Below the pieces are notes generated by a model, which saw only the letters and a program-made list of their open reading frames with translations, did no database searches and had not been told where the DNA came from. DNA of 51,546 bases from an uncultured Planctomycetaceae bacterium. Its GTDB lineage: Bacteria; Planctomycetota; Planctomycetia; Pirellulales; UBA1268. The position numbers and the translations under genes were made by a program. Shown piece by piece: positions 22,513 to 31,519 of the stretch; within the stretch, counting starts at the first letter, position 1, and each line of letters starts with the position of its first letter. Where the stretch lies: assembly GCA_903951635.1 (NCBI GenBank), contig CAJBCV010000381.1, forward strand, positions 1-51,546, written 5' to 3'.

Positions 22513-23557
22513 GGAGAGACTCCGTCGGGGACGCCTGGGCGGCCTGGAGGGCCTCGAGAAACACCTCCTCGAACGGGCGGCAGGAGGCTTTGAGCGAGCT
22601 GACCCGGACGCCGAGTCGATGCACCTCCGCCCACATGCCGGCAAGCGCCTCGGGCGTGGAGAGTTGGAGCAGGATCACCCCTTCGTGCGCTTCATCCCCC
22701 GGCATCACGGTCTCGACGGTGGCCGAGAAGCGGCCGGCCGCTCCGGCGGCGGAGGGGAAGAGATCGAGCGGGCGGGCACGGCGAGCGGGGATCCCGCGGG
22801 CGATGAGGCGACCGACGAGTTCGTCGACCGGCCCAGTCACTTCGAGTCGCTCCTCCGGGATCGCCGGCTGGGTCAGCTCCCGGATCGATCCGGTCAACCG
22901 CACCCGGCCACCGGCGAGGACGATGACGCGCTCGCAGATCGACTGCACGTCGGGGAGGACATGGGTGGAGACGAGGATCGTCTTGCCGTGGTCGCGGGCG
23001 AGCGTGGTGAGCCGGCCGAGCATCGCCCGCCGCTCGATCGGATCGAGGCCGTTGGTCGGCTCGTCGAGGATCACCATCCGCGGGTCGTGGACGATCGCGG
23101 CGGCAAACGAGATTTTCTGTTTCATCCCCACCGAGAGCGTTTCCACCGCGCGGTAGCGCTCCTGACCGGCATCGCACCAGTCGAGCACCTCGTGTGCCCG
23201 ACGGAGCGACTCGATCCCCGGGATCCCGGAGAGTTGAGCCGCATAACGCACCATCTCCACTCCGGAGAGCCCCGGCACGGAGCATTCGTCCTCCGGGACG
23301 ACGCCGACGAACCTCCGCACGGCATGGGGCTCGCGGCGCGGATCGAGCCCGAACACGCGCACGCCCCCTTCGGCGAGCCGCACGAGGCCGAGGATCGCCT
23401 TGACGAGCGTGCTCTTGCCGGCGCCGTTGGGGCCGACGAGCCCGGTGATCCCCGGGTGGACGGTGAGCGACACGCGGTCGAGGACGGTGCGCTGCCCGTA
23501 CCGCTTGACGATCCCCGTGGCCTGCACCGGCTCTTCCACGGGCGACGATCGGCTCAT
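22499..23557 (-). CDS. ABC transporter ATP-binding protein
   Basis: A 352-residue ATPase with Walker A GPNGAGKST (near residue 39), signature LSVGMKQK (near 140), Walker B MVILDEP plus NGLDP, and the switch histidine in LVSTHVL. A C-terminal extension of about 130 residues follows the nucleotide-binding domain. It is the first of six overlapping or nearly abutting ABC genes and begins 62 nt after frr on the same strand, so frr may be co-transcribed. No clear ribosome binding site precedes its ATG. Confidence 0.9.
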   Translation of the reverse strand: MSRSSPVEEPVQATGIVKRYGQRTVLDRVSLTVHPGITGLVGPNGAGKSTLVKAILGLVRLAEGGVRVFGLDPRREPHAVRRFVGVVPEDECSVPGLSGVEMVRYAAQLSGIPGIESLRRAHEVLDWCDAGQERYRAVETLSVGMKQKISFAAAIVHDPRMVILDEPTNGLDPIERRAMLGRLTTLARDHGKTILVSTHVLPDVQSICERVIVLAGGRVRLTGSIRELTQPAIPEERLEVTGPVDELVGRLIARGIPARRARPLDLFPSAAGAAGRFSATVETVMPGDEAHEGVILLQLSTPEALAGMWAEVHRLGVRVSSLKASCRPFEEVFLEALQAAQASPTESLHAAP

Positions 23558-23619
23558 GCGTGCTGGGTACCCGGGCGAAGTCGACTCGATCCGTCTTCTG
23601 CAACCATCGTGACAGAGCC

Positions 23620-24180
23620 TCAGCCGTCCATCACTTCCGCTTCCTTGGCGCGGGCCAGGTCCGCCACCTTGGCTTCGTAGGTCTTGGTGAGCTCCTGCAC
23701 CTCCTCCTTGGTGGAGTCGCAGTCGTCCTCGGTGAGCGTGCCGTCGGTCTTCTCGGTGTCGGCCGCCTTGTTGCCATCGCGGCGGACGTTGCGGATCGCC
23801 ACCTTCGCCTCCTCGGCGAGCTCTTTGATCCGCGACGACATCTTCTTGCGGACGTCGGTCGACAGGGCGGGGATCGTGATCCGGATCACCCGGCCGTCGC
23901 TCTGGGGATTGAAGCCCAGGTCGGAGGCCTGGATCGCCTTTTCAATGTCCTTGATCGTGCCGGGATCGAAAGGGCGGACGACGATCTGGTTCGGTTCGGG
24001 GGCGCCGACGCTGGCGAGGGCCTTGATCGGCGTCGGCGAGCCGTAGACCTCCACGCGGAGCGAATCGACCAAGCCGGGATTGGCCCGTCCCGTGCGGATG
24101 CCGGTGAGCTGGTGGCGGAACACGTCGACCGCCTTTTCCATTCGCTCCTCGGCGTCCAAGAGGATCTCGTCGACCGGCAT
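23620..24180 (-). CDS. frr: ribosome recycling factor
   Basis: RRF, with EF-G, splits post-termination ribosomes. The 186-residue length is standard. Recognisable family blocks are the N-terminal MEKAVDVFRHQLTGIRTGRANP (about 14-35), YGSPTPIKALASV, the IVVRPFD strand and the RVIRITIPALSTDVRKK region. AAGGAG 9 nt upstream of the ATG fixes the start; the much longer open frame upstream is not coding. In many bacteria frr follows rpsB-tsf-pyrH, but here it lies about 6.5 kb away with unrelated genes between. Confidence 0.95.
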   Translation of the reverse strand: MPVDEILLDAEERMEKAVDVFRHQLTGIRTGRANPGLVDSLRVEVYGSPTPIKALASVGAPEPNQIVVRPFDPGTIKDIEKAIQASDLGFNPQSDGRVIRITIPALSTDVRKKMSSRIKELAEEAKVAIRNVRRDGNKAADTEKTDGTLTEDDCDSTKEEVQELTKTYEAKVADLARAKEAEVMDG

Positions 24181-24248
24181 GCGGGCACACTCCTTCGTGG
24201 GGCTGTCGTCGTCTCTTCGGGCCGGCCACCCTTGGCTCGTGGGGCGGA

Positions 24249-24277
24249 ATTGTCCCTCTCCCGGGCCGACGTCACAA
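24249..24277 (-). promoter_or_regulatory. candidate promoter of frr and the ABC operon
   Basis: On the minus strand TTGTGA (24277-24272) and GACAAT (24254-24249) are separated by 17 nt, about 70 nt before the frr start. The -10 box is identical to that of the DUF1559 gene. Confidence 0.45.
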
Positions 24278-24411
24278 TTCTCGCGGGGTGGGAGTTGGCA
24301 CGCAAGCGTCTGGCCGCCCGCGGCCCCACGGTTCCCGACTTCGATCCCCCGGCGTGACGTCCGTCCCCCGCAGCGGGATTGCCGCCGTCCCTTCCCTTCC
24401 CCGAGGTTCAC

Positions 24412-26466
24412 GTGCCCCTTCATCTCCCCCGCCCCAAAACCTCCCTCCGCAGCCGGGGCCTTCTCTTCCTGGTGGTCGTCATCGCCGCGGCTGCCGCCAC
24501 GGAGGCCGGGGCGATCGAACGGAGGCTCCCCCCCAAGGCGCCTCCGCTGGCGGACCTCCTCGCCAAGCTCGACGACGGCCAACGCCTCGCCTGGGAGCGG
24601 GTGCCTGAGCGGCTCGAAGCGATGCAGCAGCGGATCGAGCGGACTCCCTTCGCCGACGACGGGGTGCGTGCCGAGATCGAAGTCTTCCCCAAGGCGGTGG
24701 CCTCTGCCATCGAGTGTGGCGAGTGGTGGGAGCCTGAGCACCTCGCGCGGGCGACCTGGGCGCTCGACGAAGCGGAGCGCCGGCTCGATGGGCTCGCCGC
24801 GGGGCAGCCGGCGTGGCGCGAGGGAGGATTCGTGCCGCTGGCCTACCGCTCCCGGATCGACGGCTCGGCGCAGCCCTACGGGATCGTCGTGCCGGAAGGC
24901 CTCGACCGCTCCAAGCCGGTGCCGGTGTGGATCTGGCTCCATGGCCGCGGCGAGCGTGACACCGATCTCCACTTCCTCTGGCAAAAGGCCCGCAAGAGCG
25001 GCGAGTTCTTTCCCGAGGGCGCCGTCGTCCTCCATCCCTTCGGCCGCTACTGCAACGGCTGGAAGGGGCCCGGGGCGGTCGACGTCTTCGAGGCCCTCGA
25101 CGCCCTCGATCGGATCATCCCGGTTGACCGGGATCGGGTGGTGCTCGCCGGCTTCTCGATGGGGGGAGCCGGGGCGTGGGAGATCGGCGCCCGCCGCACC
25201 GACCGGTTCTGCGCCGTCCATGGCGGCGCCGGCTTCGTCGACACCTCGCGCTTCATCGGCATCCAGCCAGGCGACGTGCCCCCATGGGAGTCGCGGCTGT
25301 GGCTCCTCACCGACGTCCCGCCGGTGGCCCGCAACCTGCTCAATCTCCCCGTGATCGCCTACTCCGGCGAGAAGGACGGCCAGCGGGCCGCCAGCGAGAT
25401 CATGGTGGCGACGCTCGCCGCTGAAGGGCGCGAGATCCCCCATCAAATCGGCGTCGGGATGGAACACCGCTACGACGAGCCCTCGCGCGCGGCGATCCGG
25501 GAGTTTCTCGCGCCCGCCATCGCCGCCGGCCGGCCGCGCTCCCCCGACACGGTCCACTGGGCCGGCACGACCCTCGCCGACGGCGGAGCGTGGTGGGTCG
25601 AGCCGCTCGGCCTCGGCGAGCACTGTGCGCCGGCGCGGATCGACGCCGTGCGCGACACAACGTCGTCGCGCGTCGTGGTCGAGACGGCCAACGTCACCGT
25701 CGTGCATCTCCGCGACATTCCCGCGCCGTGCCGGATCGAGATCGATGGCACCCCGATCGCGTTCGAGGCGAGCCGCGACCCGGGAGACGGCACCGCTGCT
25801 GTGGTCCTGGCCCGAGCTGGGCTCGCTTCCGACGGCGCGTGGGGCATCGTCGACTCTTCCCTCCTCCCGACGAAACGGAAGCGGCCCGGGCTCACCGGCC
25901 CGATCGACGAGGCCTTCGACGCGCCGTTCGTCGTCGTGCCTGCCACCGGGCCCGGACTTTCACCCGCGGTCGACCGATTCGTGGCGGAGGAGTTTGCCCA
26001 CCTGCAGCGTCGCTGGCACGACCTCTACCGGGGCGAGCTGCCGGTCGTGGAGGCGAAGGATGTCACCGACGAGATCCTCCGCACGAAGCACCTCGTGCTC
26101 TTCGGCGACGAGCGATCCAATCCGCTCGTCGCCCGCGCCCTGCCGGGCTTGCCGCTGCGCTGGACGCCTGAGGCGATCGTCTTCGGGCCGGGCACCCCGG
26201 GCGAACGCCGCTTTCCCGGGGCTGGCCATCTCCCCGTGCTCATCCACCCCAATCCGCTTGCGCCTGCCGACGCGCCGCGGTATGTCGTGCTGAACTCAGG
26301 CTTCACTTTCCGCGAGGAGCACGACGTCAACAACGCCCTCCAGAACCGGCGCCTCCCCGACTGGGCGGTGATCGATCTGGCGGTGCCCCCCGACGGACGC
26401 AATCCCGGGGGCATCGTCGCCGCGGAGTTCTTCGACGAGGCCTGGGGAGTGAAGCCGCGGGAGTGA
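24412..26466 (+). CDS. secreted alpha/beta hydrolase (esterase/depolymerase-like)
   Basis: A large exported hydrolase of about 684 residues. A signal peptide (LLFLVVVIAAAAATEAGA) is followed by a helical segment of about 100 residues, then an alpha/beta hydrolase core. The core has an HGRGERD oxyanion-type loop, the nucleophile elbow GFSMGG (Ser249) and a likely catalytic His352 in GMEHRYD. This resembles PHB-depolymerase/feruloyl-esterase-like peptidases found in planctomycetes. The C-terminal 290 residues are not recognised. GTG at 24412 with GAGG just upstream is preferred over TTG at 24379; either keeps the signal peptide. The substrate is unknown. Confidence 0.75.
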   Translation: MPLHLPRPKTSLRSRGLLFLVVVIAAAAATEAGAIERRLPPKAPPLADLLAKLDDGQRLAWERVPERLEAMQQRIERTPFADDGVRAEIEVFPKAVASAIECGEWWEPEHLARATWALDEAERRLDGLAAGQPAWREGGFVPLAYRSRIDGSAQPYGIVVPEGLDRSKPVPVWIWLHGRGERDTDLHFLWQKARKSGEFFPEGAVVLHPFGRYCNGWKGPGAVDVFEALDALDRIIPVDRDRVVLAGFSMGGAGAWEIGARRTDRFCAVHGGAGFVDTSRFIGIQPGDVPPWESRLWLLTDVPPVARNLLNLPVIAYSGEKDGQRAASEIMVATLAAEGREIPHQIGVGMEHRYDEPSRAAIREFLAPAIAAGRPRSPDTVHWAGTTLADGGAWWVEPLGLGEHCAPARIDAVRDTTSSRVVVETANVTVVHLRDIPAPCRIEIDGTPIAFEASRDPGDGTAAVVLARAGLASDGAWGIVDSSLLPTKRKRPGLTGPIDEAFDAPFVVVPATGPGLSPAVDRFVAEEFAHLQRRWHDLYRGELPVVEAKDVTDEILRTKHLVLFGDERSNPLVARALPGLPLRWTPEAIVFGPGTPGERRFPGAGHLPVLIHPNPLAPADAPRYVVLNSGFTFREEHDVNNALQNRRLPDWAVIDLAVPPDGRNPGGIVAAEFFDEAWGVKPRE

Positions 26467-26490
26467 ACGGGGGCCGCTCAACCCATCGGC

Positions 26491-28464
26491 TCAACCCACG
26501 AGGACCGTAGGCCGTCGCGCCTGGTCGGGGACGGCCTTCTCGACGAGGTCGTAGACGACGTTCGGCACGTCCCCCTGGCCGAAGAGAAGGAACTCGAGCG
26601 CGAGCTTGAGGCTGCTCCCCTGACTCCAGCCGAAGACGACATCGAGCGGCGTGCCCGACTTCGACATCTCGATGGCGATCTGCGCGATCGTGTGGGAGAC
26701 GCTGACGACGTCGCGGGCGACGATCACGAACCGCTCCCCCTCCTGCTTGGCAGAGAGGATCGGGGCGTTGTGAAACTCGCTGGTGTCGCCGTAATGGACC
26801 TCGAGGAATACGATCGGCACCTCGGCGGGGATCCGATGGCGGTGGCGGATCTCCGCCTCCTTCTCGTCGAGCGAGCGGTGGCCGGGACGGTGCGGCACGA
26901 GGACGCGGAAGGCCCCCTCGGCGCAGATGTCGGTCCAGAGCATGCGGGCGGAGTCGTCGGCGAAGCGAAACTCCTTGTGGCGCAGTTCCTGGCTCCGCCA
27001 CACGCGCGACACGATCGAGATCACGAGTACCGACGCGATGAACATCGAGGCGATGATGATGCCGTCGGGGCGCTCGGAGATATTCGTGATCGTCGTGTAG
27101 ATGAAGACGAGCGTGATCAGGGCGAAGGCGAGCCGTTTGAGCGGGTGGTGATCGGCCCCCGCCGAAGTCTCGTGCTGCATGTGCACCAGCGAGGCAATGC
27201 AGGCGCTGGTCATGAGCACGAGCACGCCGGTGGCATAGGCGCCTCCCTGGGCCGTGACGTCGGCCTTGAAGGCCCAGGTCACGAGGAGGTTGATGACCGT
27301 GAACGCGATCACGAGGGGCCGGTAGGCCGACGCCCACTCCGGCGCCATGCCGTAGCGCGGCAGGTAGCGCGGCACCATGTTGAGGAGGCCGGCCATCGCC
27401 GAGGCCCCGGCGAACCAGAGGATGAGGATCGTGGAGATGTCGTAGATCGTGCCAAAGATAGGCCCGAACAGCGGGCTGACCGCCAGGGGGCTCTCACCGT
27501 GGGCGACGTACGCCAGCGCGCGATCGAGGGCTTTCCCCTTGAAGAGGATCTCGCCGGCGTCGTCCTTCTCCATCCGCAGCTCCTCGGCCGGGATGATCGT
27601 GTTGGTGCCGGTGACGAGCGAGGAGCCGATGAGAAAGAACGACATGATCAGGGCGGCGGTGAGCATGAGGCGGCGGGTGTTGCCGATCCGCGCTTGCTCG
27701 TCGTCGGGGTTCTCATCGCTGCCGCGGACGAGGTGAATCAGCAGCACCCCGGTCTCGAAGCCGGAGAGCCCGAGGGCCAGCTTCGGGAAAATCAACAGTG
27801 AGATTCCCAGGGCCACCCACAGGCCATGCCCTTGCAGCGGCGCCTCGTGGAGGTGGTAGGAGCCGGAGGCGATCTCCGAAAACCAATGCTGGAGGAGGGC
27901 GGGGTGGGTGAGGAGGTGCCACAGCCCGCTGGCGATGATCAGGAACGACAGCCCGAGGAAGGCGATGACGAGGACCGTGGCGATGCCCACCACCTCGGAG
28001 TAGCCCTTGAGGAACATCGCCCCGAGGAGGAGCAGCAGCACCACCGCCATGACGATCTGGTTGTGGGCCCACGGCGGGGCGTTCTCGGCGAAGATCGAGT
28101 TGCTGATGAGATGCGCCGCGGCGTCGGCGGCGGAGAGCGTCTTCGTGATCACGAAGTCGGTGGCGGCGAAGCCGATCAGCACGAGGACGCCGATCTTCCC
28201 CTTCCAGCCGCTGACGAGCCTTTCGATCATCCCGATCGAGCCGACGCCGTCGGGGGTTTGCCCGGCGACGTAGCTGTAGACGGGGTAGGCCCCGAAGAGC
28301 GTCACGAGGACGAGGACGAGCGTCGCCAGAGGGGCGAGGGTGCCGGCCCCTTCGAAGGCGATCGACGGCTGATAGCCGAGCGTGCTGAAGTAGTCGACGC
28401 CACACAGACACATGATCAGCCACCACGCGTAGTGGTGATGCTGACCGTGGGAAGACTCACTCAC
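26491..28464 (-). CDS. APC-superfamily permease with cytoplasmic C-terminal domain
   Basis: An inner-membrane transporter of 657 residues. The N-terminal region has about 12 hydrophobic segments, with the early YFSTLGYQPSIAFEGAG stretch (near 25-42) typical of amino-acid/polyamine permease-like proteins. From about residue 480 a soluble domain follows, with DDSARMLWTD, VPIVFLEVHYGD and a Rossmann/USP-like end. The domain may be regulatory. It starts with GTG, with AGGAG 13 nt upstream. The small membrane protein gene lies 81 nt upstream on the same strand, so they may be co-transcribed. The substrate cannot be told. Confidence 0.8.
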   Translation of the reverse strand: MSESSHGQHHHYAWWLIMCLCGVDYFSTLGYQPSIAFEGAGTLAPLATLVLVLVTLFGAYPVYSYVAGQTPDGVGSIGMIERLVSGWKGKIGVLVLIGFAATDFVITKTLSAADAAAHLISNSIFAENAPPWAHNQIVMAVVLLLLLGAMFLKGYSEVVGIATVLVIAFLGLSFLIIASGLWHLLTHPALLQHWFSEIASGSYHLHEAPLQGHGLWVALGISLLIFPKLALGLSGFETGVLLIHLVRGSDENPDDEQARIGNTRRLMLTAALIMSFFLIGSSLVTGTNTIIPAEELRMEKDDAGEILFKGKALDRALAYVAHGESPLAVSPLFGPIFGTIYDISTILILWFAGASAMAGLLNMVPRYLPRYGMAPEWASAYRPLVIAFTVINLLVTWAFKADVTAQGGAYATGVLVLMTSACIASLVHMQHETSAGADHHPLKRLAFALITLVFIYTTITNISERPDGIIIASMFIASVLVISIVSRVWRSQELRHKEFRFADDSARMLWTDICAEGAFRVLVPHRPGHRSLDEKEAEIRHRHRIPAEVPIVFLEVHYGDTSEFHNAPILSAKQEGERFVIVARDVVSVSHTIAQIAIEMSKSGTPLDVVFGWSQGSSLKLALEFLLFGQGDVPNVVYDLVEKAVPDQARRPTVLVG

Positions 28465-28545
28465 GGGGGCGCATCGCTCCTGGAGGGGGATCGGACGACG
28501 CTCGCAGTCTACCTGTCAGGATGGGCAGCGTGGCGGCCGCCCTGC

Positions 28546-29238
28546 TTACTGCCACTCCGGGAGATCGACGCCCCGCTTCTTCGACTGGCGCTCGAGGGCC
28601 TCGGCGTAGCGGTCGAAGAGTTTGCGGCGGTCGGCGTCCTTCGGGGGCTTCTGGCGGCGGCCTTTCTCTTCGTGTGCCTGTGGCGAGAGGCCGAAGCGGA
28701 GCTTCCGGTAGGCGATCGTCCGGTCGATCCCCTCGTCGGCCAGCCGCGGCCGATCCGATTCCGGGGCGGCCACGAAGGCATCGATCGCCTCGTCGCGGCA
28801 ACGCTTCCACTCCTCGTCGAGGGCTTTGCGGGCGGCCTCGAGTTCGGCCTTGGTCATCTGGTCGGCGTTGCGGATCACTTCCGCGACCGCCTTCTTCCCG
28901 TCCGCCCCACGCATTTCCCCGCTGAGGAGCCCCTTTTGGATCGCAGCGGTCGACCCGACGAGATCGGGCCGCCGGCCGAGGGTCATCCAAGCGCCGCCGG
29001 CGATCGTTCCCATCCCGATGACGCCGAGGAGGGCGAGGATCACGATGCCGCTCCCCTTCGAGCCGGGGGCGGGGGAAGCCTCCGCGGGCGGCTTGGCCCC
29101 TGCAGCCGATCCCTGAAGGGGAGCCGCTTGGGGCTTGTGGCCGGGGGCAGGGGCAACGGTCGGAAGCGGTTTGCCCTGGGCGACGGCCCGGGCCGCCGCG
29201 AGGCGGGCCTGGGCTTCGGGGCTCAAAACGCGTGCCAT
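28546..29238 (-). CDS. hypothetical single-pass membrane protein
   Basis: Not recognised. The 230-residue product begins MARVLSPEAQARLAAARAVAQ, then has a Pro/Ala/Gly-rich linker (about 25-60) and one membrane helix near residues 62-85 (IVILALLGVIGMGTIAGGAW). A charged helical C-terminus follows, with KAELEAARKALDEEWKRCRDE and a basic tail. The start at 29238 is set by GGAGGAGA 7 nt upstream; the frame remains open further upstream but that part is Arg/Pro-rich noise. Topology suggests a cytoplasmic N-terminal arm and a coiled, probably extracytoplasmic C-terminus. Confidence 0.7.
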   Translation of the reverse strand: MARVLSPEAQARLAAARAVAQGKPLPTVAPAPGHKPQAAPLQGSAAGAKPPAEASPAPGSKGSGIVILALLGVIGMGTIAGGAWMTLGRRPDLVGSTAAIQKGLLSGEMRGADGKKAVAEVIRNADQMTKAELEAARKALDEEWKRCRDEAIDAFVAAPESDRPRLADEGIDRTIAYRKLRFGLSPQAHEEKGRRQKPPKDADRRKLFDRYAEALERQSKKRGVDLPEWQ

Positions 29239-29313
29239 GAAGATCTCCTCCGAGAGCGGTGGGGTTGGCGGAAAAAGCCCTCCTTGGCGATTTTCCACGA
29301 TGAGAACCGCGGA

Positions 29314-29347
29314 GGCGCCCCGCCACCAAACAGGTGGCGGGGGCGCC
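29314..29347 (-). terminator. hairpin, likely terminator after the DUF1559 gene
   Basis: GGCGCCCCGCCACC (29314-29327) pairs with GGTGGCGGGGGCGCC (29333-29347) with one bulged base and a short loop. It lies about 70 nt beyond the DUF1559 stop. No T run follows, so termination efficiency is uncertain. Confidence 0.5.
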
Positions 29348-29414
29348 CACGGTCGGCGATGCCTCGCGTCGGGCGGGGCGCCGGGTGTTGCTGGGACTGG
29401 AGGCCGTGGCCGCG

Positions 29415-30407
29415 TCAGGTACCCGTGCCCGCAGCGCCGTCGGCCGGCTTGGTCGGGTCGTTGCCGTCGCTGATCGTCGAATACCACCGGAGGACGTCGA
29501 GATCGACGTCGGGGCCGAGGCCTTCGACATGGCCGTCGAGGAACACGAAGTTCACGATTCCGCCGGCGTGCTGGCTGCCGAACTTCCGGCTATTGGTGTC
29601 CTTCGGGCCGCTGGCGAGCCCACGGGCCGTGTCGCGAAACAGGCAATGGGGGGTGTCGGCAGCGAACATCGCCGTGTCCCCCTGCCAGTAGTGGACCATG
29701 TTCTGCGGCCAGGCCGGGTCGACCGGGATCAGGTGCCGCTCGCCGATCGCGATCGTCTGGCTGAGTCCGTCGGTCACCCACGAAGCCTTCACGGCCGAAA
29801 AGGTGAAGATCGGGCCGGCCTGTCGACCGTCGACACCAGCGCCGTTCTCGGTGCTGTAATTGAAGTAGGTCCCTGCATTGGCGGAGTAGTCGCCGCCGGC
29901 GGCGGCCGCCATGACGACGGGAGCCTCGTTGTTGTTGTCGAAGTTCCGGGTGTTGTTCGGGGCCCGCCGGCTGGGGCAGAAGAAGGCGGAAACGGCCGTC
30001 CGCATCGACTGGGCATTGAGCGTGTCATCGGCCCGGGCCGTCGGCACGTAGGCGTTGGCGATCGCCGACTCCTCCATGTAGGGGAGCATGCGGAAAGCCC
30101 AGGAAGTCCCGATCTGTTCGCGGGTATTCCGGCCGGAAGGGAAGGTCTTCTTGGCGTCGTGGTGAAGCGTGACGGCCAAGCCCTGCTGCTTGAGGTTGTT
30201 GTTGCAGGCCATCCGATTGGCTGCCTCGCGGGCCGCCTGAACCGCCGGGAGGAGGAGGCCGACGAGGGTCCCGATGATGGCGATCACGACGAGGAGTTCG
30301 ACGAGGGTGAACCCGCGTCGACCGCCCCTGCCCACCGCCTCCGAATCAGCCCCGACGTCCCGACTCTGCCAACCGTTGTTCAGACGACTCTTCAGCGTGC
30401 CAACCAT
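29415..30407 (-). CDS. DUF1559 domain protein with type II pseudopilin N-terminus
   Basis: A pseudopilin-like protein of a family present in many copies in planctomycetes. A short leader ends in RRG, followed by the prepilin methylation motif GFTLVELLVVIAIIG and a hydrophobic helix. After it comes AAREAANRMACNNNLKQ, the usual start of DUF1559. The C-terminal H-X9-DG-type block FVFLDGHVEG is present. A prepilin peptidase would cut before the Phe. The start at 30407 is supported by GGGAGAG about 8 nt upstream. A promoter of good quality lies at 30480-30508 and a hairpin follows the stop, so the gene is probably transcribed alone. Its specific function is unknown. Confidence 0.92.
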   Translation of the reverse strand: MVGTLKSRLNNGWQSRDVGADSEAVGRGGRRGFTLVELLVVIAIIGTLVGLLLPAVQAAREAANRMACNNNLKQQGLAVTLHHDAKKTFPSGRNTREQIGTSWAFRMLPYMEESAIANAYVPTARADDTLNAQSMRTAVSAFFCPSRRAPNNTRNFDNNNEAPVVMAAAAGGDYSANAGTYFNYSTENGAGVDGRQAGPIFTFSAVKASWVTDGLSQTIAIGERHLIPVDPAWPQNMVHYWQGDTAMFAADTPHCLFRDTARGLASGPKDTNSRKFGSQHAGGIVNFVFLDGHVEGLGPDVDLDVLRWYSTISDGNDPTKPADGAAGTGT

Positions 30408-30717
30408 GGTGAACTCTCCCGGCCGCAACCCACCCGGAGCCGACAAGGCAGAGGGAAGGAGGTGGCCGCCAAAAGGGCCATTGTCGAACGGTGGAGAGGG
30501 TCAGTCAAGGAAGACTGGGGCCTCAAGGTCGAGCCAAAACCCGCAAGCTACCGATGTCTCCCAGCCTCTGGTGGAATCGGTATTCTGCGGCAGAGAGGAG
30601 GCCAAAAATCAATCGGAAGTGGGGTTCATCTCGGGGTGAATCTACCGCTGCGGGCGGGAGAGGCCAGCCTGACAGGCCTCTGCAGAACCCCCCTTGAGAT
30701 TGATCGTCCGGCCGCCG
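30408..30717. other. intergenic stretch with the DUF1559 promoter
   Basis: About 310 nt between pyrH and the DUF1559 gene. Apart from the promoter at 30480-30508 and the ribosome binding site I see nothing; the rest lies between the pyrH stop and the promoter. Confidence 0.5.
30480..30508 (-). promoter_or_regulatory. candidate promoter of the DUF1559 gene
   Basis: Minus strand TTGACT (30508-30503), 17-nt spacer, GACAAT (30485-30480). Transcription would start near 30473, about 66 nt before the ATG. Confidence 0.6.
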
Positions 30718-31494
30718 TCAGCTCGGGCGCGAGACCCGGCTCCCGATCCGCTCGCCGGCGATCGCCCGGACGATGTTCCCCTCCCGGCGGTAGTTGAACA
30801 CCAGGATCGGCATGTCGTGCTCCATGCACTGGGAGATTGCCGTGGCATCCATGACGCGGAGATTTTGATCGCGGACCTGCTGGTAGGAGAGTTCGCGGTA
30901 GAGGATCGCGTGGGGGTTCTTCTCTGGGTCATCGGAATAGACGCCGTCGACCCTGGTCGCCTTCATGAGGATGTCCGCCTCGAGTTCCAAAGCCCGTTGG
31001 GCGGCGGCGGTGTCGGTGGTCACAAACGGGCTTCCGGTGCCCGCCGCGAGGATCACGATCCGCCCCTTCTCGAGATGCCGGCCGGCGCGACGGCGAATGT
31101 AGGGCTCGGCGACGCCGTCCATGCGGATCGCCGTCATCAGCCGCGTCTGGGCCCCGAGGCTCTCGAGGGCATCCTGGAGTGCCAGGCCGTTGATGACCGT
31201 GGCGAGCATCCCCATCGAATGGGCCGTCGCCTCGTTGACGCCGGAGTTTCCGGCGGTGAACGATGCCCCGCGGAGGATGTTGCCGCCGCCGATCACGATC
31301 GCCAGTTCGACCCCCCGGGAGGCCGCCAGGACGACCTGCCGGGCGACGAGCATCACCTCGTCCATGGAGATGCCACGCTCGCCGGGGCGGACGAAACTCT
31401 CCCCCGAGAGCTTGAGGAGGACGCGGCGGTAGACGACCGCCGCGCCCGCGTCGGCAGGGGCCGGACCCTGTGCGCCGTTCTCCCTGGCTTCCAT
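30718..31494 (-). CDS. pyrH: UMP kinase
   Basis: PyrH phosphorylates UMP to UDP in the cytoplasm, the first committed kinase step to UTP and CTP. The 258-residue protein has the amino-acid-kinase fold with [10 protein letters not shown] near residue 25, [10 protein letters not shown] near 70, [21 protein letters not shown] near 135 and [13 protein letters not shown] near 165. A short 20-residue N-terminal tail precedes the fold. GGGAGG 8 nt before the ATG supports the start. The gene follows tsf by 25 nt in the common rpsB-tsf-pyrH order. Confidence 0.95.
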   Translation of the reverse strand: MEARENGAQGPAPADAGAAVVYRRVLLKLSGESFVRPGERGISMDEVMLVARQVVLAASRGVELAIVIGGGNILRGASFTAGNSGVNEATAHSMGMLATVINGLALQDALESLGAQTRLMTAIRMDGVAEPYIRRRAGRHLEKGRIVILAAGTGSPFVTTDTAAAQRALELEADILMKATRVDGVYSDDPEKNPHAILYRELSYQQVRDQNLRVMDATAISQCMEHDMPILVFNYRREGNIVRAIAGERIGSRVSRPS

Positions 31495-31519
31495 CGGAAG
31501 AGCCTCCCGCGGCAGTTCG

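Noticed and set aside
24181-25707. Extension of the frr frame upstream
   Set aside because: AAGGAG directly before ATG 24180 and the RRF family length show the start; the upstream part is antisense to the hydrolase gene.
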